From positions 1 through 12,567 of the forward strand of contig JASGDY010000111.1 in the NCBI GenBank assembly GCA_047606825.1: 12,567 bases of DNA. The letters run 5' to 3'. The position numbers were made by a program, and so were the translations under genes. Each line of letters begins with the position of its first letter. Position 1 is the stretch's first letter. Below the pieces are notes generated by a model, which worked only from the letters and a program-made list of their open reading frames with translations, did no database searches and was not told the DNA's origin. Source of the DNA: Rhizosphaericola sp047606825. GTDB taxonomy: Bacteria > Bacteroidota > Bacteroidia > Chitinophagales > Chitinophagaceae. Below are positions 5,994 through 12,567 of the stretch, piece after piece.

Positions 5994-6146
5994 ATGACTC
6001 TTGGCTTTGTAATGTGGATTGATGGAGTAGAGGAAAGACTACATTTTCTCGTAATTGGAATTGGACTGGTTAAGACAGTGGAGCGTATGATAGCAAGTCT
6101 CAGTGGCGATAGCTTCTGGGTCTGTATAACGCTTTGTTCCCCCTAA
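5994..6146 (+). CDS. Possible 50-aa leader ORF upstream of susC (weak)
   Basis: A 50-codon ORF, beginning MTLGFVMWIDGVEERLHFLV and ending ITLCSP, lies wholly within the predicted susC leader. Its ATG overlaps the TGA of a 16-codon ORF (5947-5997) as ATGA, and a 10-codon ORF (6148-6180) starts one base after its stop; that last one is in frame with susC and separated from it by one TAA. The middle has a mildly hydrophobic stretch (LHFLVIGIGLV). I recognise no family. ORFs of this size arise by chance, so this is recorded only because of the tight chain. Confidence 0.15.
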   Translation: MTLGFVMWIDGVEERLHFLVIGIGLVKTVERMIASLSGDSFWVCITLCSP

Positions 6147-6186
6147 GATGTTTAAACTGAAATCTTCATTTTTTAAATAAAAATCT

Positions 6187-9100
6187 ATGGCAAAATCTGT
6201 GGTATGCAGGTGTCTATTGGTCATGTTTTTCTGCATGGGCCTGGGCAGTATTTATGCTCAGGAGACGACAGAGATACATGGCTTTGTTAAGGACTCTATT
6301 GATGGAAAGCCTATTCCGGGAGCTGTCGTTAAAGTTGTCGGAGGCAAGGGGGTGGCTACGGCTGGGGAAGACGGCTCTTTTTCCATTAAAGCTCCGGTGG
6401 GAAGCAAGTTGTCCGTCTCACATGTGTCTTACAATGGAAAGACGGTGTCTGTCGACGGTGGCATGATTAGTATTTCCCTTGGTGTCAAAAGTTCGGATCA
6501 AGAAGGCGTTGTTGTCGTAGCAATGGACATGAAACGAAAGCCTCGGGAATTGGGATATTCGGTCCAGACGGTTTCGGGCAAGGACATTCAGGAGTCGCAA
6601 CGCGAAAATTTTGTCAATGCCCTGCAAGGAAGGGTTGCGGGTGTTAGTATCACTCCTACCAATGGCCAGGCAGGAGCTTCCTCCCAGATTGTGTTAAGGG
6701 GTTTTAACTCTGCTTCATTAAGCAACCAGCCGTTGTTTGTCATCGATGGTGTCATCATGGACAACAGTACTTTTAATGAAACATCCAACGGTGGTTCAGG
6801 TATTGGTTTGGCGGACGATAGGCCTAACAGGACGAGTGACTATACCAACAGGATAGCGGATATAAACCCCAACGACATTGCCTCGATTACAATATTGAAA
6901 GGTCCGGAAGCGACTGCATTGTATGGTAGCCAGGCCAGTTCGGGTGCGGTGGTCATCACGACCAAGAAAGCACAGACGGGCAAGATTGGGGTTAATTATG
7001 ACAACAGTTTTAGGTGGAATAAGGTGACGCGATTTTCAGAGATTGTCGATGACTACGCACCGGGTATCAGTGGCGTGAGCAATACCAATTCTTTTACGTA
7101 TTTTGGTCCTGCACTAGCCTCCGGAACAACCAAATACGACAATACCGGCAATTTTTTTAAGGCAGGTTTTGCCAATACGCAGAACATAGCGGCGGACATG
7201 GGTACCAAGAATGTTGGTTTTAGGCTGTCTGGTTCCTTCTTTAACGAGAAAGGGACTATCCCCAATAACCAATATAAAAGGTACAACCTCAAACTTTCTA
7301 ATACGACTAAGGTTGGAAAGTTCTTGAACATTACGCCTTCTATTGCTTTTTCCAACTCGCTGAACACAAAGCCTATGAGAGGTGTCGGTGGTTATCTGAT
7401 TGCCTTGTATGCGTGGCCGACCACGGACAATGCTGAAAACTACCAGGATGCTGCTGGCAATAAAAGGCTGTTGTATGCATCCTCTCCTGTGGCTGAGTTG
7501 ATGGACAATCCTTTTTTCAGCGCATATAGAAACTATGGGCAGGACAAGTCAACTCGTTGGACGGCTAGCCTGGGTATTGACTTTAAGCCTTTTGAGTGGT
7601 TGACTTTTGCAGGCCGTTTTGGATATGATACCTATAAACAAAACGGTTTTACTATCACCGATCCGCAGTCATCGACTACAACCACCACACAGCAAGGCTA
7701 CCTTACCAATTATTATCTCACGTATAAAGGATACAACCATACGATTACGGCAACTGCCACAAAGAAGTTGAACAAATTTTCCGGAAGGGCTATGGTCGGG
7801 ACGATGTGGCAGGATTATAACTATTCCGAATTTGCGGTAGCCGGCTCCAATCTTCTGGACTACGCCAATACGCTGTCGCATAGTACCGACAGTAGCAATA
7901 TTGGTGTGGTGGCAAGCAGGCTACAACAAAATTATTTTGGGTTACCCAACAAGAAGATTACCCGGCAAGTTGCTTATTTTGGTGAAGCAAGCATAGGTTA
8001 TGATGATGTATTGTTTTTGTCTGTAACCGAAAGGTTTGAAACCGCCTCTGTATTCCCCAAAAACTTTAGGAACTATAATTATCCAGGCTTTAGTCTTAGT
8101 GCTATCATGAGTGATATCATTCCTGGCATAAAAGGAGGATTCCTGGATTACTGGAAGTTGAGGGCTTCAAGAGCGTCAACCGCCAGATTGATGGACCCGT
8201 ATATGAACCAGGCGGTGTTTGTCAACAACTATGCAAGTTCTTCTGTTTCGGCTTATTCCTATTCCTATTACAACAACAACATCAATCTGAAACCCGAAAG
8301 GCAAAAAACATACGAAATCGGTACAGAGGTCAAGATGTTCCACAATCGCATCTCGTTGGAAGCTGCCTATTACAATACACATAACACCGATCAGATAAGT
8401 CAGGGATTCAGGGCTAGCTATGCTACAGGCTATATATTGAACACGCAAAACGCTACAGAGTCCCGCAACCAGGGCGTGGAAATCTCCCTAAACGTAACTC
8501 CTGTGAAAAAACCTGATTTTGACTGGAATATTCTGTTCAACTTCAACCATATGTGGAGCAAGGTAATAGCTATACCAGCGTCTATCGGCACCAATTTCGA
8601 TTATTATATTTCCGATACTTGGCTGGCTTACAACACGAGAGGCGGTTTTGTAAGAAACCACCCAACGACGACCCTTACTGGATATTCCTATCAGCGGAAC
8701 GATGCTGGTCAGATTCTGATTAATCCGACTACGGGTTTGCCGTTGATTAATTCGTCTTTTCTGCCAATTGGAGACAGGAATCCGAAGTTTACGTTGGGGA
8801 CTACCAATACGTTGAGATACAAGAGTTGGAATCTTAGCTTCCTGTGGGATTTGAAAGTCGGTGGTGACATATTCAATGCGACCGATATGTATTTGACCAA
8901 CATCGGCAGAAGTGAGCGGACAAAAGACCGCATGACACCTAGGGTCATCAAGGGTGTGCTGAACGATGGTCTGCAAAATACGTCCAATCCCACCGTCAAT
9001 ACTATTTCCATCACGCCTTACTACAACAGTACCTATTATTATGGTGAAACGACAGGTATGCCTGATGAGGAGTTTATTCAGAAAAATGTAAATTATCTAA

Positions 9101-9345
9101 GGTTGAGGGACATTACGTTGAGCTACTCACTTCCGATGAAACTGACCAATAGAATTAAGGGGCTCAGAGGACTCGCCATTTTTGCCACGGGCAATGATTT
9201 GGTTCTGTTTACCAATTATCATGGTGCAGATCCTTCCGTCAATGGTAATACGGCTGGTTCCCAAGGTGTTGGTGGCTTTGGAATGGACTATGGGAATGTG
9301 GCGACACCCGTATCCTGCAACTTTGGTTTAAGAGCAAATTTTTAA
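6187..9345 (+). CDS. SusC/RagA-family TonB-dependent outer-membrane transporter
   Basis: A 1052-residue SusC-type transporter that pairs with the SusD-like lipoprotein encoded next to import oligomeric nutrients across the outer membrane with energy from TonB-ExbBD. The signal peptide (about 1-24, ending IYA before Gln25) is followed by a carboxypeptidase-regulatory-like domain (about 28-100, IHGFVKDSIDGKPIPGAVVK), a TonB-box-like stretch (EGVVVVAMDMKRK, 106-118) and the plug (about 124-262) with LQGRVAGVSI, IVLRGFNSAS, PLFVIDGV and the ILKGPEATALYGSQASSGAV motif that defines SusC proteins. The remainder is the 22-strand beta barrel, ending in FGLRANF with the C-terminal Phe used for barrel assembly. 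No STN domain is present, so it does not look like a transporter signalling to a FecI/FecR pair. The reading frame is intact and leads a three-gene operon. Substrate is unknown: no degradative enzyme lies nearby. Confidence 0.96.
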   Translation: MAKSVVCRCLLVMFFCMGLGSIYAQETTEIHGFVKDSIDGKPIPGAVVKVVGGKGVATAGEDGSFSIKAPVGSKLSVSHVSYNGKTVSVDGGMISISLGVKSSDQEGVVVVAMDMKRKPRELGYSVQTVSGKDIQESQRENFVNALQGRVAGVSITPTNGQAGASSQIVLRGFNSASLSNQPLFVIDGVIMDNSTFNETSNGGSGIGLADDRPNRTSDYTNRIADINPNDIASITILKGPEATALYGSQASSGAVVITTKKAQTGKIGVNYDNSFRWNKVTRFSEIVDDYAPGISGVSNTNSFTYFGPALASGTTKYDNTGNFFKAGFANTQNIAADMGTKNVGFRLSGSFFNEKGTIPNNQYKRYNLKLSNTTKVGKFLNITPSIAFSNSLNTKPMRGVGGYLIALYAWPTTDNAENYQDAAGNKRLLYASSPVAELMDNPFFSAYRNYGQDKSTRWTASLGIDFKPFEWLTFAGRFGYDTYKQNGFTITDPQSSTTTTTQQGYLTNYYLTYKGYNHTITATATKKLNKFSGRAMVGTMWQDYNYSEFAVAGSNLLDYANTLSHSTDSSNIGVVASRLQQNYFGLPNKKITRQVAYFGEASIGYDDVLFLSVTERFETASVFPKNFRNYNYPGFSLSAIMSDIIPGIKGGFLDYWKLRASRASTARLMDPYMNQAVFVNNYASSSVSAYSYSYYNNNINLKPERQKTYEIGTEVKMFHNRISLEAAYYNTHNTDQISQGFRASYATGYILNTQNATESRNQGVEISLNVTPVKKPDFDWNILFNFNHMWSKVIAIPASIGTNFDYYISDTWLAYNTRGGFVRNHPTTTLTGYSYQRNDAGQILINPTTGLPLINSSFLPIGDRNPKFTLGTTNTLRYKSWNLSFLWDLKVGGDIFNATDMYLTNIGRSERTKDRMTPRVIKGVLNDGLQNTSNPTVNTISITPYYNSTYYYGETTGMPDEEFIQKNVNYLRLRDITLSYSLPMKLTNRIKGLRGLAIFATGNDLVLFTNYHGADPSVNGNTAGSQGVGGFGMDYGNVATPVSCNFGLRANF

Positions 9346-9363
9346 TTTGAAAGAAGTTATTGT

Positions 9364-11022
9364 ATGAAAAAAATAATTTTGAGATATGTAATAAGTGGTG
9401 TAATGGCATTGGTCTTGTTTTCGTGTAGCAAGAAAATAGATGATGCCTATGCCAATCCCAACTCTCCGACGGATGAGCCCGTCCTAAATATTTTCCCCAG
9501 CCTGATAGGTAGTTTTTTGGGAAGCTCCTCTGCTGCGGGGTCTAGTTTCGGAATAGGCGGAGATGCCATTCTTATGGGACGCTATCTTCAGTATTGGGCT
9601 AACTATACTGTTACGTCTTCCGTCAATGGAGGTACGCAGTTTGACGAAATGGGTGGGGTGACTTCCTCCAGCGACCTTTTTGGTACTATGTGGGCGGCGT
9701 TCTATTATGGACATGGCCAAAACCTTAATTATGTCGTCAGTAGAGCAAGCACCGAGGGGCTTTGGGACTACGTCGGAGCATCTCGAGCCATAAGAGGCTG
9801 GGGTTGGCTCGAATTGGGAAACCAATATGCCAATGCTATCATCGTCAAAGAGGCATTTGACAGGTCTTTAGCTTCATTTTCTTATGATTCTCTTCAGTTG
9901 GCGTATGATTCCTGTCGGCAGGCATGTTATGATGCCTTAGTATATCTCAACACAACGGTTTCCAACAGCGATTTTGCCACTGCCGACGCGTATTTTCTAG
10001 GGGGAGACATCTCTAAATGGAAGAAGTTTACTTACGGCATTTTGGCAAGGTCGTATGCGTACCTTTCCAATACGAGTGAGTATAAGCCTGATTCCGCGAT
10101 TTATTATGCCAACCTGGCTATGACCTCCAATGCCGACAACGCCACCTGTCTGTTTGCAGCTACTGGGATATCTGGCACGTCCAATTATTTCGGACCGTTG
10201 AGAGCGAATGTCGGAAGCCTTAGGCAAGGTGCATATATTGCGGATTTGATGTCCGGACGCAATACGGAGGCTTTTACAGATGTGACAGATCCCCGTCTGT
10301 GGTATATGTTGAGGGAAAATACGGATAGTACGTTTTATGGAGTCACACCTGCGGTAGAGGGTACCTCAAGCCTGACATCCAACTTAAGACCCCAAAACTT
10401 CTGGGGTAGTTCCTATTCCTCCACGGCGGCACCAACGACGGTTGCAGGTAGGTATTTATTTAGGGACGCAGCACCGTTCCCTCTGATGACTGCATCCGAG
10501 ATGCAATTTATCATTGCGGAGGCATCATATATCAAAGGTGACTATACGACAGCATTGACCGCTTATGAAAATGGTATCAACCTCAATTTTGACATGTTGT
10601 CGACTTACTATGCAACCAATGTGCCTACAAGCAGGTTGATTACAAGTACCAATACCGCAGAATACCTTGCCAATACCAGCGTCGTTCCGACGAGCGCATC
10701 CAGTCTGACATTAAGCCAGATTATGTTGCAGAAGTATATTGCCTTATTTGGTTGGGGGACGCAGGAAACCTGGACAGACATGAGAAGGTACCATTACACG
10801 GATTTGGATCCCGTGACAGGCACACAGGTGTATGCAGGTTTTAGTCCTGCTGGTGGCAATCTCTATATTGACAATGCAAGCAAATATGTCTATCGTGCAC
10901 GGCCAAGGTACAATTCGGAGTATCTGTATGATATCCCGTCCTTGCAAGCTGTCGGTGCGGTGGATGCGAGTGGTTCGCTGGTGGCGACGTACCATACGGT
11001 AGAGCCATGGTTTGCACGTTAA
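9364..11022 (+). CDS. SusD/RagB-family nutrient-binding outer-membrane lipoprotein
   Basis: A 552-residue SusD-like lipoprotein, the surface lid that binds substrate over the SusC barrel. The signal peptide ends in a lipobox, LVLFSC with Cys21, followed by SKKIDDAYANPNSPTD, a charged start typical of exported surface lipoproteins and the NPNxPT phrase of the SusD-like_2 (PF12771-type) subfamily. Helical repeat regions include RAIRGWGWLELGNQYANAI (about 141-159), FTYGILARSYAYLSNTSEY (about 222-240) and EMQFIIAEASYIKGDYTTAL (about 380-399). Near the C-terminus, IMLQKYIALFGWGTQETWTD followed by MRRY is the subfamily's conserved block. The gene begins 18 nt after susC, with no promoter or terminator between, so the two are cotranscribed. 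The length is normal and no damage is seen. The ligand cannot be read from sequence. Confidence 0.95.
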   Translation: MKKIILRYVISGVMALVLFSCSKKIDDAYANPNSPTDEPVLNIFPSLIGSFLGSSSAAGSSFGIGGDAILMGRYLQYWANYTVTSSVNGGTQFDEMGGVTSSSDLFGTMWAAFYYGHGQNLNYVVSRASTEGLWDYVGASRAIRGWGWLELGNQYANAIIVKEAFDRSLASFSYDSLQLAYDSCRQACYDALVYLNTTVSNSDFATADAYFLGGDISKWKKFTYGILARSYAYLSNTSEYKPDSAIYYANLAMTSNADNATCLFAATGISGTSNYFGPLRANVGSLRQGAYIADLMSGRNTEAFTDVTDPRLWYMLRENTDSTFYGVTPAVEGTSSLTSNLRPQNFWGSSYSSTAAPTTVAGRYLFRDAAPFPLMTASEMQFIIAEASYIKGDYTTALTAYENGINLNFDMLSTYYATNVPTSRLITSTNTAEYLANTSVVPTSASSLTLSQIMLQKYIALFGWGTQETWTDMRRYHYTDLDPVTGTQVYAGFSPAGGNLYIDNASKYVYRARPRYNSEYLYDIPSLQAVGAVDASGSLVATYHTVEPWFAR

Positions 11023-11060
11023 AACAATTCCGGTAATTAAAAAAAGAAAAAAATATACAG

Positions 11061-11939
11061 ATGGAACATAAATATATTCGGATAAAAACGTGGGGCACTC
11101 TTGTTGTCCTAGCGATGTTCTCAATCGGAGTAATAGTCTCATGTAAAAAAGCTTTTTATGGTAATGCGGAATATACAACGGTAGATTCCAGTCACGCCTA
11201 TCTAAAGATTGTCAACATGTCTCCCAATTTTCAGACACTTGTCAACTCGACGGATTCTTTTGACGTATTGGTAAATGGTGAGAAAGTCAATGGGGCGAGT
11301 CTGGGCTATACGAGTTTGTTTCCTGTGTCTACCAGCGCGACATCTACCGCAGTCAATGATCTCTATATGATGGTAGATCCGGGAGATGCCACAATCCAGT
11401 TGGTGGACCAAAGCAGCTCCGTGTTGGCGACCTTTACCAAAACGTTGAATGCGGGCAGTTATTATTCCCTGAATTTGACGGATTCTCTTTTCTCGTCCCG
11501 TGATTCTGCCAAGATATTTGTGCAGGATAATTTTTACAATTCTATATTTCTCGATGGGTATGCCAAGTTTAGGTTTATCAATGCTGTTACGACCGACAGT
11601 ACATCGCCTTCTACTGGTAAGACGACTGTCGATGTTTATTCCTATGCGCGTAATGCAGTTGTTTTTTCTGCGATAAAGCCAGATTCCATTACGGTATTTT
11701 CTAACTTTTCTGTCAACCTTGGAGTAGCGGATACCTTTTATGTTACCAGGACACCAGCATCTACAGGGACGGTGTTGCTTAGCCAAAGGGTAATTCTGGC
11801 TAAGATTGCACTTACGCCCCAGACCAGTTCAGTAACAGGGATAGCAGACAATAGGGCATACACGCTCTATTATTACGGAGATGGAACTTTGAGTAGTGGA
11901 ACGACTGCGCGGGCCGTGACTTATTACATCAATAAATAA
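11061..11939 (+). CDS. DUF4397-type surface lipoprotein, third gene of the SusCD operon
   Basis: A 292-residue predicted lipoprotein: signal peptide with lipobox VIVSC (Cys28), then KKAFYGNAEY. Residues about 45-150 resemble the DUF4397 domain, an Ig-like beta fold found in Bacteroidota lipoproteins: AYLKIVNMSPNFQTL, then FDVLVNGEKVNGASLGYTSL, then a segment with alternating hydrophobics ending AGSYYSLNLTD. A second, similar beta-rich half begins at YAKFRFINAVTTDSTSP (about 168) and has TVDVYSYARNAVVFSAIKPD and a closing AYTLYYYGDG block, so the protein may hold two related modules. It starts 38 nt after susD and is followed by a strong terminator, which makes it the last gene of the operon. 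By position it could act like SusE/SusF, helping to bind substrate at the surface; this is inference from context only. Confidence 0.8.
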   Translation: MEHKYIRIKTWGTLVVLAMFSIGVIVSCKKAFYGNAEYTTVDSSHAYLKIVNMSPNFQTLVNSTDSFDVLVNGEKVNGASLGYTSLFPVSTSATSTAVNDLYMMVDPGDATIQLVDQSSSVLATFTKTLNAGSYYSLNLTDSLFSSRDSAKIFVQDNFYNSIFLDGYAKFRFINAVTTDSTSPSTGKTTVDVYSYARNAVVFSAIKPDSITVFSNFSVNLGVADTFYVTRTPASTGTVLLSQRVILAKIALTPQTSSVTGIADNRAYTLYYYGDGTLSSGTTARAVTYYINK

Positions 11940-11963
11940 TCTTCACATTCTGTTGGATATAAC

Positions 11964-11996
11964 AAAGCCCACCGATTTCAACGGTGGGCTTTTCTT
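11964..11996 (+). terminator. Intrinsic terminator of the susC-susD-DUF4397 operon
   Basis: AAAGCCCACCG (11964-11974) pairs perfectly with CGGTGGGCTTT (11982-11992) around the 7-nt loop ATTTCAA, and the stem runs into a T-rich tail (TTTTCTTT). It lies 24 nt after the DUF4397 gene stop and is the clearest intrinsic terminator in the window. Confidence 0.92.
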
Positions 11997-12075
11997 TATA
12001 CAGACTAGGGTATTGATAAGTAGAAATGCATATTTATCTTAGAAGTCATTTAAACTTTTTCAGACGTAAATGATT

Positions 12076-12123
12076 GATTCAAGTACGGATTTGTTTTTAA
12101 ACCTGAATTTTATTACTTGAATC
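12076..12123. repeat. 10-bp perfect inverted repeat before the broken susD
   Basis: GATTCAAGTA at 12076-12085 is exactly complementary to TACTTGAATC at 12114-12123, with 28 nt between. The right arm ends six bases before the ATG at 12130. It could be an operator, a leader hairpin, or the trace of a mobile element. No TAnnTTTG box is seen in 12000-12129. Confidence 0.6.
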
Positions 12124-12129
12124 TAAGAT

Positions 12130-12447
12130 ATGAAAAAACAATATTTGATATATATATATATATTATTGACTAATATATTCTTTTTTTCCTGTAAAACATA
12201 TTTAACGCAGAGTCCCAAGGATGCACTCTACTCAAGTACAATATTCAATAGTGAAGAAGCCTTGGATCTTTATATAAATGGCTTTTATGTTAATATGCTT
12301 CCAGTTGCAGAGGATATTTATAGAGGAGATGTTACTACAGATATTACAGTTCCGTCCACAATATCAGATTATTTGCTAGGCAATATTACGCAATATAACA
12401 CAAGCGGTTGGGATTGGGGAAATTTAAGAAATATAAATTATCACTAG
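12130..12447 (+). pseudogene. Truncated SusD/RagB-like lipoprotein gene (N-terminal fragment)
   Basis: A 105-residue reading frame with a lipoprotein signal (lipobox FFFSC, Cys21) followed by KTYLTQSPKDALYSSTIFNS and EEALDLYINGFY, the opening typical of SusD proteins of the SusD-like_3 (PF14322-type) subfamily, different from the SusD at 9364. Full proteins have about 450-650 residues; this one stops after GWDWGNLRNINYH. In relatives a phrase such as NINYFLEN is expected here, so the match breaks at about 12442 and a TAG follows one codon later. No downstream frame in the window continues the SusD sequence. The signal-peptide codons include an (AT)8 run (12148-12163). Base composition is much more A+T-rich than in the neighbouring operon. 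There is no susC partner in the 190 bp upstream. It is most likely a disrupted gene and a non-functional product, though the other half may lie beyond the window. Confidence 0.75.
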
Positions 12448-12567
12448 CGTTGCGTTTAGATTTGATTTAGTTCTTTGAAAGTATTGTCATCATTGAGTTT
12501 TAAGGTATTTTTATTTGGAAACGATTTGAATTTTTGAAAATATTTTTCAAGTGACTAAAATATTAAA
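12442..12567. other. Unassigned AT-rich sequence after the SusD break
   Basis: From CACTAGCGTTGCG onward the sequence bears no relation to SusD and has stops in all forward frames. A 7-bp stem, TTGAAAA/TTTTCAA (12534-12540 with 12544-12550), lies near the window end. It could be the end of an insertion sequence or the result of a deletion, but no transposase frame, terminal repeat or target duplication can be shown within these 126 bases. Confidence 0.4.

Larger units (their letters stand above)
5411..6186. other. Long AT-rich noncoding region upstream of susC
   Basis: About 780 bases with no ORF of convincing length on either strand. It contains long T-tracts (for example 5461-5469 and 5823-5830), two copies of a 40-bp promoter module, about 360 nt of unexplained sequence between them, and a leader of about 256 nt for susC. 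Small inverted repeats occur (CGCAT/ATGCG around 5692-5708), but none has the shape of a terminator or a riboswitch known to me. A 65-codon antisense frame at 6039-6236 has no recognisable features. Confidence 0.6.

Noticed and set aside
6039..6236. 65-codon antisense ORF overlapping the susC start
   Set aside because: No domain, no signal, and it overlaps the 5' end of a strong coding sequence.
12467..12493. Minus-strand frame ending MMTILSKN-stop, considered as the tail of a transposase
   Set aside because: Only eight codons are open before an upstream stop, too little to identify any transposase family.
1..12567. CRISPR arrays, tRNA or rRNA genes, toxin-antitoxin or phage-defence genes
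   Set aside because: I looked for regularly spaced repeats, cloverleaf-like segments and familiar defence motifs and found none; the only structured RNA is rnpB.

Overview
The window looks like a chromosomal segment from a member of the Bacteroidota, probably of Chitinophagales/Sphingobacteriales type. The grounds are a SusC/SusD pair, start codons preceded by A-rich sequence rather than Shine-Dalgarno motifs, several promoter-like TAnnTTTG (-7) boxes, and an amidase-MCE gene pair familiar from this phylum. The genus cannot be fixed from the sequence alone.

Left part (1-5410), housekeeping. A LysE/RhtB-type exporter lies on the minus strand. It diverges from a lipoprotein N-acetylmuramoyl-L-alanine amidase, which is followed by an MCE (MlaD-like) protein, a single-domain rhodanese, a DUF2027-Smr protein and the RNase P RNA gene (rnpB). 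These cover cell-wall remodelling, lipid transport across the periplasm, sulfur/redox chemistry and RNA processing. They are separate transcription units more than one operon, because TAnnTTTG boxes precede the amidase, the MCE gene, the Smr gene and rnpB. The rnpB promoter calibrates box-to-start spacing, and the same spacing puts the Smr transcript start on its ATG, suggesting a leaderless mRNA. The intergenic spaces carry a perfect 12-bp palindrome (3768-3795), a 14-bp stem (4915-4957) and heptanucleotide repeats on both sides of that stem.

Middle (5411-6186), about 780 bp of AT-rich noncoding DNA. It holds two copies, 404 bp apart, of a 40-bp promoter module ending in TATATTTG. The second is the likely susC promoter, leaving a leader of about 256 nt that contains a chain of small ORFs.

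Right part (6187-11996), a nutrient-uptake operon: susC-like TonB-dependent transporter, susD-like lipoprotein, and a DUF4397-type lipoprotein in the position where SusE/SusF-like surface binders often sit, closed by a strong intrinsic terminator. No glycoside hydrolase, protease or regulator is in view, so the substrate is unknown.

Right edge (12000-12567), markedly more AT-rich. A second SusD-like gene of a different subfamily has an intact lipoprotein signal but stops after 105 codons, at an abrupt junction with unrelated AT-rich sequence. It has no SusC partner in the window and is best read as a broken gene, perhaps cut by a mobile element or rearrangement. I found no CRISPR array, tRNA, rRNA or recognisable transposase. 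Nothing here is clearly a new system; the most unusual parts are the duplicated susC promoter, the repeat-hairpin cluster before rnpB and the truncated susD junction.
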